DNA from: Candidatus Nomurabacteria bacterium
Lineage (GTDB): Bacteria > Patescibacteriota > Minisyncoccia > Phycocordibacterales > UBA9973
NCBI GenBank assembly: GCA_023267245.1
Contig: JAHFNP010000008.1
Location: 1 to 15,893, forward strand
Direction of reading: 5' to 3'
Length of the DNA: 15,893 bases
Below, one piece after another: positions 1 through 7,056 of this stretch (the stretch's first letter is position 1; the number at the start of each line of letters is the position of its first letter). A program made the position numbers and the translations under genes. The notes under the pieces were generated by a model. The model ran no database searches, had not been told where the DNA came from, and saw nothing but the letters and a program-made list of their open reading frames with translations.

Positions 1-7
1 CAATAAT

Positions 8-1927
8 GTGAATAAAAAACCCAGGAAAAAACATATTCCAATTTCGATCCCTGCTTTAGAACCAATAAAAAAAGTTGAGAGTAATACCCATACCCCTAAA
101 AGAAAGTGGCCTCTTTTTTTTACTGTCATTCTTATAATTGCTGGCTCAGGTTTATTTTTTGAGCATGCGTACAGCAATAAATTTTATCCCGGTATAATGA
201 TTGGAGGCATGTCGGTCGGCGGTAAAACTTTTGCGGATGTTATGTCTCATTTTGGTGATGGCGCCAAAGTCCTTACCGATACCGGCTTGCAACTCAATTT
301 TCTGGACGGAGGAACAACCAAAGAAGTGAATATTCCTATGTCTGCCGTAGGTCTTACACCGGATAAATCATTTGAATATTTCTCGCTCGGCGACTGGCAG
401 AAAACCGTGGAACAAGCTTATCAATTTGGCCGTCATGGTTCTACCTGGCAGCGCCTCAAAGAACAGTTAAGCCTCCCTTTAAGAAAAAAATTTAATACAA
501 ACTCCAATTTATATGAAGTAGCGGTAAATTCTTTTCTCTCGCGCGAGTTGGAAATTTTCCTGAAGAAGACCGAACCGGCGCAATTTGCTGTAAATAAAAA
601 AGGCGTAGTATCTATAGTGCCGGAAAAAATAGGGGAGAGTATGGATACAGAAGGGATCATTGCCATCCTTAAGAAAAAGATTTCCTCCTTTGATTCTTCA
701 TCAGAGAATTTAAAAGCCAGAATAGATGTTCCTTCTTCGACTGAAGAGGAACTGAAGCCTTTTTTAAGACTCGCTCAAGAATTGTCTCAGAAAACTAATT
801 TGGTTTTTCATTATAAAACATATGAATGGAGAGTGAGCGGGGCAAAGCTCGCGACCTGGCTGACGATTAAAGATAAAAATGAGATCGGCATAGACAGTAA
901 AAAACTTGAATTATTTTTATCTAAAACCGTCGCCCTTGTGATCAATGATCCTCCGCAAGACAGCCGTTTTGAAATGCGTGGAGGTGTGCTTACAGAAATA
1001 TTTGCCGGCCGATCCGGCAGTGTCGTAGATGTTATGCAAACTGCAGAAAAAGTTGAAAGTCTTATTCCGGATGTCCAAAAATCTTTCGCGCAGACGGGCA
1101 ATCTCGCCTCGGCGCTCTTGGCAATCAGTCGCGGCATGAATTTTAATATAAAAACCGGAACTATCAATGTTCCTGTTGAAGTGATTCAAATGCAGCCGAG
1201 GGTTACCAAAAAAACTATTGATCAATACAATATCAAAGATTTGGTCGGATTCTCTAGAACCAGTTTTCATGGGAGTTCTGCGGATCGCGTGAACAATATT
1301 ACTATCGGAACTTCTAAATTAAACGGACTATTGATTGCTCCGGGTGAAGAATTTTCTGCTGTAAATTCTATCGGTTATGTTACGGAAGAAGCCGGCTATT
1401 TGAAAGAATATGTTATTAAAGATAATAAGAGCGTTAAGGAATTGGGCGGCGGCCTTTGCCAAATCGGCACAACTTTATTCCGACTGGCTTTGAATTCCGG
1501 TTTGCCGGTTACAGAGAGGGTCGCTCATCGATATGTTGTGAAATATTACGGACCGGGACTTGATGCGACAATTTATGGTCCGCACCCTGATCTCAGATTT
1601 GTAAACGATACAGGGCATTATTTGCTATTGCAGGGCAGAGTCGAAGGCACCGATCTAGTACTCGAACTTTATGGTCAAAAGGATGATCGGCAAGTATCTA
1701 TCTCTGAGCCAATATTGTCCAATCAGATTCCGGCGCCGGATATAAAATATATACCGACGACCGACCTGGCGCCTGGTGTTGAAAATTGTAGTGAAACTCC
1801 GAGGGCCGGGGTTACCGCTGATGTGACCTATCGGGTTGCCTATCCAAACGGGGAAGTCCGTGAGCAGGATTTCAATAGTGTCTATACGCCTTGGCAGAGG
1901 ATATGCCTTGTTGGGGCTAAGATATAG
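8..1927 (+). CDS. VanW family protein with PG-binding repeats
   Basis: Membrane-anchored extracytoplasmic protein of the VanW family, probably cell-wall associated; the VanW domain has no settled biochemical activity. The basic N-terminus (residues 1-32) leads into one membrane segment at about 33-53, with no cleavage site I can recognise, so the rest should lie outside. Residues about 60-380 resemble the two PG_binding_4-type repeats usual upstream of VanW. The VanW domain runs from about 412 to 560 and shows the hallmark block GGGLCQIGTTLF near residue 480, followed by HRYVVKYYGPGLDATIYGP. The last 70 residues form a short beta-rich tail like the G5-type ends of this family. The GTG at 8 is the first usable start, and the ATG at 6 is followed at once by TGA. 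The frame is open to the left edge, so a start outside the window cannot be excluded. At 639 aa the protein appears full length. Confidence 0.9.
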   Translation: MNKKPRKKHIPISIPALEPIKKVESNTHTPKRKWPLFFTVILIIAGSGLFFEHAYSNKFYPGIMIGGMSVGGKTFADVMSHFGDGAKVLTDTGLQLNFLDGGTTKEVNIPMSAVGLTPDKSFEYFSLGDWQKTVEQAYQFGRHGSTWQRLKEQLSLPLRKKFNTNSNLYEVAVNSFLSRELEIFLKKTEPAQFAVNKKGVVSIVPEKIGESMDTEGIIAILKKKISSFDSSSENLKARIDVPSSTEEELKPFLRLAQELSQKTNLVFHYKTYEWRVSGAKLATWLTIKDKNEIGIDSKKLELFLSKTVALVINDPPQDSRFEMRGGVLTEIFAGRSGSVVDVMQTAEKVESLIPDVQKSFAQTGNLASALLAISRGMNFNIKTGTINVPVEVIQMQPRVTKKTIDQYNIKDLVGFSRTSFHGSSADRVNNITIGTSKLNGLLIAPGEEFSAVNSIGYVTEEAGYLKEYVIKDNKSVKELGGGLCQIGTTLFRLALNSGLPVTERVAHRYVVKYYGPGLDATIYGPHPDLRFVNDTGHYLLLQGRVEGTDLVLELYGQKDDRQVSISEPILSNQIPAPDIKYIPTTDLAPGVENCSETPRAGVTADVTYRVAYPNGEVREQDFNSVYTPWQRICLVGAKI

Positions 1928-1941
1928 GCTTGTTTTTACCC

Positions 1942-1970
1942 TTGCCAAAAGCATATAAATATGCTATAGT
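1942..1970 (+). promoter_or_regulatory. Promoter of the C39-like gene, leaderless type
   Basis: A -35 box TTGCCA (1942-1947) and a -10 box TATAGT (1965-1970) are separated by exactly 17 bases, and TGC before the -10 makes it an extended -10. The box ends 6 bases before the ATG at 1977, so transcription should begin at or next to the A of the start codon. The spacer holds a 14-base palindrome (1951-1964). Confidence 0.7.
1951..1964. repeat. Palindrome in the promoter spacer
   Basis: The sequence GCATATAAATATGC has perfect 6-base arms around a 2-base centre. It fills most of the spacer between the -35 and -10 boxes of the 1977 gene. This is where a repressor operator would sit, but an AT-rich palindrome of this size can arise by chance. 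Confidence 0.35.
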
Positions 1971-1976
1971 AGTTGA

Positions 1977-2546
1977 ATGATACCTTATATAAACATTCAA
2001 GATATACAACCAAATACGCATATTGTCGTGGCTTTTTATTCCCAATTTGCGGATATTCAATCTGTCGAATGGAAGAAAACAAGTTGCGGTATTGCCAGTC
2101 TGGCAATGTTGATCGACTACTATAAGCCGGGCGCGGTTACCCCGCAGAAATTGCTTATCCAGGGAATTAATTCTGGAGCTTATGTTTCTGACGCCGGTTG
2201 GTCTCACCAAGGTCTTGCCAATCTCGCTTCAAAGTACGGACTAGAAAGCAAGGTTTATGATTTGTCTAAGTTAGATTCTAAAACTGCCTTCAGTCAGTTT
2301 GAAGATATTGTGAAAGACGGTCCGGTTATAGCTTCTATACACTATAAATTTGATCCTAAAAATCCAATACCTCACCTTGTTGTCATAACTGATATCGAAG
2401 GGGATAAAGTCTTCTACAATGACCCGGCGACAACAGAAGGAGATAAACAAGTTTCTAAAGATCAATTTATGAAATCTTGGAAAAAAAGATTTATAGTAGT
2501 CAGGGATGTAAAAGAAAATAGTGAGATTATATTAACTAAAAAATAA
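1977..2546 (+). CDS. C39-like papain-fold cysteine peptidase domain protein
   Basis: Protein of 189 aa resembling the Peptidase_C39_2 family (bacteriocin-processing peptidase fold). The expected catalytic elements are in order: Cys37 in the KTSCGIASLAMLIDYY block, His132 in the PHLVVITD block and Asp148 in FYNDP. Gln23 lies where the oxyanion-hole Gln of papain-like enzymes would be expected. There is no signal peptide, membrane segment or ABC-transporter fusion, so it appears to be a soluble stand-alone domain. Family knowledge suggests cleavage of peptides, perhaps after double-glycine leaders, but no leader peptide gene is visible and the substrate is unknown. The gene has its own promoter and a terminator, so it is probably monocistronic. 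The start is fixed by the -10 box 6 bases upstream. Confidence 0.75.
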   Translation: MIPYINIQDIQPNTHIVVAFYSQFADIQSVEWKKTSCGIASLAMLIDYYKPGAVTPQKLLIQGINSGAYVSDAGWSHQGLANLASKYGLESKVYDLSKLDSKTAFSQFEDIVKDGPVIASIHYKFDPKNPIPHLVVITDIEGDKVFYNDPATTEGDKQVSKDQFMKSWKKRFIVVRDVKENSEIILTKK

Positions 2547-2570
2547 TTAAATAATTAAATAATTAAATAA
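2543..2570. repeat. 3.5 tandem copies of the octamer ATAATTAA
   Basis: Three full copies and one half copy of an 8-base AT-only unit begin inside the stop codon of the C39-like gene and run towards the terminator. It looks like simple replication slippage in a non-coding gap, with no evident function. Confidence 0.7.
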
Positions 2571-2578
2571 ACAGATAT

Positions 2579-2611
2579 AAAAAATAACCATCAAATTGAT
2601 GGTTATTTTTT
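2579..2611 (+). terminator. Rho-independent terminator after the C39-like gene
   Basis: A perfect 14-base inverted repeat (2579-2592 and 2598-2611) surrounds the loop AAATT. The core is ATAACCATC/GATGGTTAT, and the arms end in A and T runs, so each strand has a T-tract after the hairpin. The stem is rather GC-poor, so it may terminate only partly. It separates the C39-like gene from the run starting at 2643. Confidence 0.75.
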
Positions 2612-2622
2612 ATTAAATGTTG

Positions 2623-2628
2623 TAGAAT
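2623..2628 (+). promoter_or_regulatory. Possible -10 box before the VIT1-like gene
   Basis: TAGAAT lies 14 bases before the ATG at 2643 and just after the upstream terminator, where a promoter for the following run is expected. No convincing -35 box is present at 16-18 bases; TTGATG at 2596-2601 is 21 bases away and inside the hairpin. Confidence 0.3.
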
Positions 2629-2642
2629 CTTTAAACATAATT

Positions 2643-3113
2643 ATGGACAAGAAAACTCTCACATTACAATACATACAACCGGGACTTTTAGGTTTGATGG
2701 ACGGCTCTGTTTCGACTCTTGCACCGCTTTTTGCGGCAGCGTTCGTGACTCAATCAACCCATGTCGCATTCTTGATCGGACTATCGGCCGCTATTGGCGC
2801 AGCGATCAGTATGGGCTTTGCCGAAGCGCTTTCTGATACTGGAATACATACCGGCCGCGGGCACCCGATCCGTCGAGGTTTTATAACTGGCGGCATGACT
2901 TTTTTGGGCGGTATCCTTCATACACTACCATTTATGCTTGTTAATCTCGATCACGCGCTTTATCTTGCGTATTTGGTGGTCGGAGTAGAGCTCGTCGCTA
3001 TTTCTTATATTCGTTACAGATTTTTCAGCATGAATTTTATTTTGTCGATGGTTCAAGTGATGGTAGGCGGATTGTTGGTTTTGATATCAGGCGTTATTAT
3101 TGGAAGAGGATAA
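2643..3113 (+). CDS. VIT1/CCC1-type membrane protein (MbfA C-terminal-like)
   Basis: Integral membrane protein of 156 aa with five predicted helices (about 10-34, 41-63, 79-98, 104-126, 132-154). The segments LLGLMDGSVSTLAPLFAAAF and GAAISMGFAEALSD match the first two helices of the VIT1/CCC1 family. Asp20, Met57 and Glu61 lie where the iron/manganese path residues of that family lie. The sequence is closest in my memory to the membrane half of the MbfA (erythrin-VIT) iron exporters, but the ferritin-like N-terminal half is absent. The loop between helices 2 and 3 is too short for the cytoplasmic metal-binding domain of plant VIT1. Iron or manganese transport is therefore a family-based inference. 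The sigma factor gene follows after 5 bases, so the two are probably co-transcribed. No ribosome binding site is visible. Confidence 0.75.
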   Translation: MDKKTLTLQYIQPGLLGLMDGSVSTLAPLFAAAFVTQSTHVAFLIGLSAAIGAAISMGFAEALSDTGIHTGRGHPIRRGFITGGMTFLGGILHTLPFMLVNLDHALYLAYLVVGVELVAISYIRYRFFSMNFILSMVQVMVGGLLVLISGVIIGRG

Positions 3114-3118
3114 AATAT

Positions 3119-3670
3119 ATGAACTTTCATACAGATGAACAATTAGTCGGGCTGTATTTAAAGGATCAAGATGGTCTTGTCTTTGAAGAATTGGTAAAGC
3201 GGTATCTACCGCTTCTTTTTAGTTTTACCAAGAGATATACCGGCAATGACAACAATGCTTCCGATATCACCCAAGAAACATTCGTAAAAGTTTGGAAAAA
3301 TATTAAGAGTTTTGATCAGTCAAAAAGTTTTAAAACTTGGATTTTTACCATAGCTAAAAGAACCGCCATTGACTGGCTAAGAAAAAAGAATGAGCTTCCA
3401 TTTTCTTCTCTGGAAAAAGAACAAAATAATTTTGTTGACTCATTGGCAGACGAGTCAATGTCTTTTTTTGAAAAATTATTGCTTCAAGAAAAATCAAAAG
3501 AACTTGTTTTTGCTGTATCTGAGCTGCCGAAGGAATACAGTACAGTGATAGGGTTTCATTTGAATAATGATTTGAGTTTTAGTGAAATTGCCCTGAAGCT
3601 TAAGGAGCCACTTAATACAGTAAAGAGCAGATATCGACGAGGTTTAATATTACTGAAAAAGATTCTCTAA
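3119..3670 (+). CDS. ECF-type sigma-70 family RNA polymerase sigma factor
   Basis: Small sigma factor of 183 aa with region 2 at about residues 20-88, including the DITQETFVKVWKNIKSF and KTWIFTIAKRTAIDWLRKK blocks (core binding and -10 recognition). A linker rich in acidic and polar residues follows. Region 4 at about 128-182 has the helix-turn-helix FSEIALKLKEPLNTVKSRYRRG (-35 recognition). There is no region 1 or 3, as usual for ECF factors. The start has a plausible AGAGGA eight bases upstream, one of the few SD-like sites in the window. The genes after it encode a membrane protein, a DUF5666-like protein and a MacAB-type exporter, which suggests it controls an envelope function and perhaps its own operon. 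No recognisable zinc-binding anti-sigma protein is present; the 3711 protein occupies that place. Confidence 0.9.
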   Translation: MNFHTDEQLVGLYLKDQDGLVFEELVKRYLPLLFSFTKRYTGNDNNASDITQETFVKVWKNIKSFDQSKSFKTWIFTIAKRTAIDWLRKKNELPFSSLEKEQNNFVDSLADESMSFFEKLLLQEKSKELVFAVSELPKEYSTVIGFHLNNDLSFSEIALKLKEPLNTVKSRYRRGLILLKKIL

Positions 3671-3676
3671 TAAATG

Positions 3677-3710
3677 CACCAAGGGGTCTTCTTCGCTCGT
3701 ATTACTATAT
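3677..3710 (+). promoter_or_regulatory. Candidate ECF-dependent promoter
   Basis: This is the longest non-coding gap inside the 2643-8721 run. It holds an unusually GC-rich block, CACCAAGGGGTC, then CGTATTACTAT directly before the ATG at 3711. If CACCAA is the -35 element and CGTATT (3698-3703) the -10, the 15-base spacing is near the ECF norm and the start of transcription would fall close to the ATG. There is no SD sequence. The location right after an ECF gene suggests autoregulation, but the element match is not to any consensus I can state firmly. Confidence 0.35.
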
Positions 3711-4142
3711 ATGGGTTATGATCAAGATTTTGAAATAGATCCAGTCACGCCTCCTCTAGGCCTTTTTCCGCGGATTATCAAGCGCTTAGGGTTGGAAAAG
3801 GAGCTTAGTTTGGTGAAAAAACATCTAGGGTTTTTTGTCACGCTTTTTGCAGTATTTCTGATCCTATCAATTTTTTCTTTTATAGGATTAAGGCAAGTGC
3901 TTAAAGAGTCGAGTTTTGGATCTTTTTTATCCCTTATATTTTCTGATCCTAAAATAGTATTAATTTACTGGCACAGTTTTATTTTTTCAATTTTTGAGTC
4001 GATGTCTTGGATCTCAGTTTTCTTATTATTATTTGCAGTCGCTCTTTTATTGCTCTTTGTCCGGCTTGCTGTTATTTCTGCCGATAAATTATCAATCCTT
4101 ATAAAAAATATTAAAAGTAATCAAAAACATAAATATGAATAA
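3711..4142 (+). CDS. Unrecognised membrane protein downstream of the sigma factor
   Basis: Protein of 143 aa that I do not recognise. The N-terminal 38 residues are soluble and contain an acidic, proline-rich start (DPVTPP). Membrane segments follow at about 42-62 and 98-122, with a weaker hydrophobic stretch at about 70-92. The tail is short and basic (KNIKSNQKHKYE). It lies 40 bases after the ECF sigma factor gene and overlaps the next gene by 8 bases, so it is part of the same transcription unit. Position suggests a membrane anti-sigma or sensor partner for the sigma factor, but no zinc-finger or RsgI/RseA-like motif supports that. The ATG at 3711 follows the GC-rich block directly, which supports this start. 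Confidence 0.75.
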   Translation: MGYDQDFEIDPVTPPLGLFPRIIKRLGLEKELSLVKKHLGFFVTLFAVFLILSIFSFIGLRQVLKESSFGSFLSLIFSDPKIVLIYWHSFIFSIFESMSWISVFLLLFAVALLLLFVRLAVISADKLSILIKNIKSNQKHKYE

Positions 4143-4593
4143 TCTTAAAAATTTTATTAAATCAAAAAAATTCATTATCGTCATTGCAGGTTTTTTCAGT
4201 CTTGCATTATTGACGGGCATATTTGGCTTAGGTGTAGCCGTCGGTTATCAAAAAGCAAATTTTTCCTACGCTTGGGGAGAGAATTACCATAGAAATTTTG
4301 GCGGACCAAAAGGTGGCTTTGTTCATGACTTTAGTCGTAATTTTGGCGATAAAGATTTCATAAACGGCCACGGTATCTTTGGACAAATAATAAAAATAGA
4401 CGATAATATGATAATCGTTAAAGGGAAAGATGGCGTGGAAAAGCCTGTGATAATTTCAGATAAAACAACAGTAAACAAATGGCGAGAATCTATCAAGATA
4501 TCTGATCTTAAAGTGGACGATCAAATAATAATAATCGGCGATCCTAATGAGCAGGGCCAGATCGAGGCAAAATTTATCAGAATATTTAAATAA
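4135..4593 (+). CDS. DUF5666-like membrane-anchored protein (first copy)
   Basis: Protein of 152 aa: a basic N-terminus, one membrane segment at about 12-38, a Gly/Phe/Asn-rich linker (about 45-80), then a beta-rich domain at about 82-150 of the DUF5666 kind. That domain shows IFGQIIKIDDNMIIVKGKDG, a V..SDKTTV block and KVDDQIIIIGDPNEQGQIEA. DUF5666 is a small beta-barrel-like domain of unknown biochemical role found in envelope proteins. The domain is expected outside the cytoplasmic membrane. The ATG lies inside the end of the preceding gene, so translation is probably coupled. The MacA-like gene starts 4 bases after the stop. A second protein of the same architecture lies at 8293-8721, on the other side of the exporter genes. 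Confidence 0.75.
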   Translation: MNNLKNFIKSKKFIIVIAGFFSLALLTGIFGLGVAVGYQKANFSYAWGENYHRNFGGPKGGFVHDFSRNFGDKDFINGHGIFGQIIKIDDNMIIVKGKDGVEKPVIISDKTTVNKWRESIKISDLKVDDQIIIIGDPNEQGQIEAKFIRIFK

Positions 4594-4597
4594 AAAT

Positions 4598-6340
4598 ATG
4601 CTTAATTTTCTTAAAAATATATTTAAAAGCGGAATTGCAAAAAGTATAATTGTTATATTGGTTCTCGTTGGAGGCTACTATGGTTACAAAACATTTTTCG
4701 TCGCTAAACAGGTTACTCGCTATGTGACAACCAAGGCGTCAAAAGGCACCCTTATTGTTTCTGTTTCCGGAAGCGGCCAAGTATCGGCAATAAATCAAGT
4801 AGAGGTAAAATCGAAAGTTTCAGGCGACATAAAATACATAGCGGTAGTTAATGGTCAGGAAGTTAGAGCGGGCAATCTTATCGCGCAGCTTGATTCGCGG
4901 GACGCAGAGAAGTCTGTGCGCGACGCGGAAGCAAATCTAGAGAGTGCCAAGCTTGCTCTGGATAAATTGAACCTTCAATCCTCACAGCAGGCACGCGGAG
5001 ATGCGTTAAATATAAACTATAGCAACGGCATGAATATTTTATCCAAATTATACGGTGAATTTTCTGCTGACTTGGAAGGTTTAAAAAATATTTATTTCAG
5101 CATAGATCTCTCCAGCGGAAGTCAGCACATTTGTGACACAAATTATTCTCAGCTCGATGATTGCAATATCACTTATTACTCCAATTATAATAAGCAATTT
5201 TCAACTGTGCCAAGCCAAATTCTTGCTCTTTATAAAAAAATTGGTGAATTATACACTCAAAGCATCGCTGATTATCAAACCGCAAAAATAAGCGGAAACA
5301 ATGAGGCTCGCAGCAAGGCGATTAAAGAAGGCCATGATCTTGTTGTTCAAATGTCAGAAATGATAAAAATCAGCCGAGATGTCGTTCAGTCTTTTCAAGA
5401 CACGATAATTAAAAATGGCGGAACTTATGATAAGAAGAATATTGTTGATGGGCAAATTAAGAGTCTGGCTGATTACTCGACTGCTATGACAGGTTATGAA
5501 AAAGATCTGCTCGATGTTGTAAATTCTGCCAATAATTATTTTGATTCAATCGCCAGCCAGCCGATTGATCTTAAGTCGCAGGAATTAAGCATCCAAAAGA
5601 GCGAGAATGCCTTGCTTGACGCTAAGGACAAGCTTGCTGATTATTATGTCCGCGCTCCCTTTAATGGAATCATCGCTAAGGTGAACATCAAGGCAACGGA
5701 TACTATCTCTTCCGGAACATCTGTAGTCACGATGGTGACAAAGCAACAAGTGGCGGAAATTTCTCTGAATGAAGTAGATATCGCGAAAATAAAAGTAAAT
5801 CAAAAAGCAACGCTTACCTTTGACGCGGTTCCGGACTTGTCTATTTCCGGCAATGTGGCTGAGATAGATTCTGTCGGAACTGTTTCTCAAGGAGTCGTTA
5901 CCTATACCTTAAAGATCGCTTTTGATACTCAAGATCCTCGAATAAAGCCGTCGATGAGCGTGTCTGCTTCTATTATTACGGACTCGAAAATCGATGTTCT
6001 TGTCTTGCCTAACGGAGCAGTAAAATCAGATAAAAATGGAGAATATGTCGAGGCTATTGATAGCAACAATATTGATTCGTCATCCGCGCCCGTAAATGGG
6101 AATGAAATTATTTTAATAAATCCTCCGCGGCGAGTGGATGTAACTATCGGCCTTTCGAATGATACGCAAACTGAAATACTTTCAGGCGTAAAAGAAGGAG
6201 ATGAATTTGTATCGAGGACGATATTGCCGACGGCCGCAAAGACAACAACCGCGCCTAGTATCTTCGGTTCTTCAACTGGCGGCGCAGTCAGAACTGGCGG
6301 CGCAACGGGCGGAGCAGTCAGGGTTCCAACGGGCCGATAA
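4598..6340 (+). CDS. MacA/HlyD-type periplasmic adaptor of an ABC exporter
   Basis: Membrane fusion protein of 580 aa. A single membrane segment at about 15-34 is followed by the first half of the biotinyl-lipoyl-like domain (about 55-100, with VKSKVSGDIKYIAVVNGQEV) and a helix at about 100-128. The lipoyl and barrel parts resume at about 349 (YYVRAPFNGIIAKVNIK) and continue to about 490. About 220 residues between the halves replace the usual short coiled-coil hairpin and include two cysteines (QHICDTNYSQLDDC). The last 30 residues are a Gly/Thr/Ala repeat tail. The ATG at 4598 is chosen because it lies 4 bases after the previous stop and opens the typical basic, hydrophobic N-terminus; an ATG at 4547 in the same frame lies inside the previous gene. 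ATPase and permease genes follow with 4-base gaps. The adaptor probably passes substrate out from the MacB-type permease; no TolC-like partner is in the window. Confidence 0.88.
   Translation: MLNFLKNIFKSGIAKSIIVILVLVGGYYGYKTFFVAKQVTRYVTTKASKGTLIVSVSGSGQVSAINQVEVKSKVSGDIKYIAVVNGQEVRAGNLIAQLDSRDAEKSVRDAEANLESAKLALDKLNLQSSQQARGDALNINYSNGMNILSKLYGEFSADLEGLKNIYFSIDLSSGSQHICDTNYSQLDDCNITYYSNYNKQFSTVPSQILALYKKIGELYTQSIADYQTAKISGNNEARSKAIKEGHDLVVQMSEMIKISRDVVQSFQDTIIKNGGTYDKKNIVDGQIKSLADYSTAMTGYEKDLLDVVNSANNYFDSIASQPIDLKSQELSIQKSENALLDAKDKLADYYVRAPFNGIIAKVNIKATDTISSGTSVVTMVTKQQVAEISLNEVDIAKIKVNQKATLTFDAVPDLSISGNVAEIDSVGTVSQGVVTYTLKIAFDTQDPRIKPSMSVSASIITDSKIDVLVLPNGAVKSDKNGEYVEAIDSNNIDSSSAPVNGNEIILINPPRRVDVTIGLSNDTQTEILSGVKEGDEFVSRTILPTAAKTTTAPSIFGSSTGGAVRTGGATGGAVRVPTGR
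6275..6322 (+). repeat. GC-rich direct repeats encoding the adaptor tail
   Basis: Three units beginning ACTGGCGGCGCA (6275, 6293) or ACGGGCGGAGCA (6305) encode TGGAVR, TGGA and TGGAVR. The first and third units also share CAGTCAG. The repeat is in frame and changes only the length of the flexible C-terminal tail of the MacA-like protein. Confidence 0.7.
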
Positions 6341-6344
6341 AATT

Positions 6345-7052
6345 ATGATTGAAATAAAAGATATTACAAAAACATATAAATCAGGAGATGTGGAATTCAA
6401 CGCCCTCAACGGCGTGAGTTTCAACATAAAAGACGGAGAATTTGTCGCCATCATGGGGCCGTCCGGATCCGGCAAATCGACTCTGATGCATATTTTAGGC
6501 GCATTGGATAATCCGACGAGCGGGACATATTTTCTGGACGGCAAAGATGTCTCGACCCTTTCGGATGATGAATTGGCAGACATACGCAAGGATAAAATCG
6601 GCTTTGTCTTTCAGTCATTCAATTTACTTCCTCGCACGACAGTGCTTAGGAATGTAATGTTGCCTCTCATATATGACGGAATAGAAACAGCAGAGAGAGA
6701 AAGACGCGCCAAGGAAGCTCTTTTTGCGGCTGGCCTCGACGAGACACATTTTTACCACCTTTCAAATCAGCTCTCCGGCGGACAAATCCAGCGCGTTGCC
6801 ATAGCGCGAGCTTTAGTAAATAATCCTTCGTTGATTTTAGCGGATGAGCCGACTGGTAACTTAGACTCAAAGACGGGGGAGATAGTTCTCGGCACTTTTC
6901 AGCGATTAAACCAAGAGCACGGCAGAACTATCGTGCTTATCACTCACGAACAATATATCGCTGAACACGCTGATAGGATTTTATTTATTCGCGATGGCAT
7001 GCTTACTGAAAATGATAACGGTCACTCTAAAAGAGTTATAAAAAATAATTAA
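6345..7052 (+). CDS. MacB/LolD-type ABC transporter ATP-binding protein
   Basis: Cytoplasmic ATPase of 235 aa, full length for this family. Motifs in order: Walker A GPSGSGKST (residues 38-46), Q-loop FVFQSFNLLPR near 88, signature LSGGQ near 143, Walker B LILADEPTGNLD near 161-172 and the switch His in LITHEQ near 204. The NLLPRTTVLRNVMLPL block is typical of the MacB/LolD/FtsE group. It should power the FtsX-like permease that starts 4 bases downstream, together with the adaptor encoded upstream. The start at 6345 opens with the usual IEIKDITKTYKSG strand and follows the adaptor stop by 4 bases. There is no SD sequence, so expression probably depends on coupling within the operon. Confidence 0.93.
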   Translation: MIEIKDITKTYKSGDVEFNALNGVSFNIKDGEFVAIMGPSGSGKSTLMHILGALDNPTSGTYFLDGKDVSTLSDDELADIRKDKIGFVFQSFNLLPRTTVLRNVMLPLIYDGIETAERERRAKEALFAAGLDETHFYHLSNQLSGGQIQRVAIARALVNNPSLILADEPTGNLDSKTGEIVLGTFQRLNQEHGRTIVLITHEQYIAEHADRILFIRDGMLTENDNGHSKRVIKNN

Positions 7053-7056
7053 ATTT

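Noticed and set aside
6..11. ATG at position 6 as start of the VanW gene
   Set aside because: It is in another frame and is followed immediately by TGA; the GTG at 8 opens the long frame.
811..1270. Overlapping minus-strand frames of 117-118 codons
   Set aside because: Antisense to the VanW protein, with no recognisable domain and no start signals.
2543..2570. AT octamer repeats as an iteron origin or attachment site
   Set aside because: Only 3.5 short AT-only copies, with no integrase, Rep gene or DnaA box nearby; simple slippage is sufficient.
4547..4597. Upstream ATG extending the MacA-like protein by 17 residues
   Set aside because: It lies inside the DUF5666-like gene and adds a polar stretch before the natural basic/hydrophobic start at 4598.
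6201..6344. Upstream ATG extending the MacB-type ATPase by 48 residues
   Set aside because: It overlaps the end of the adaptor gene, and its Gln/Arg/Ala-rich product is the repeat region read in another frame; ABC ATPases begin at MIEIKDITKTY.
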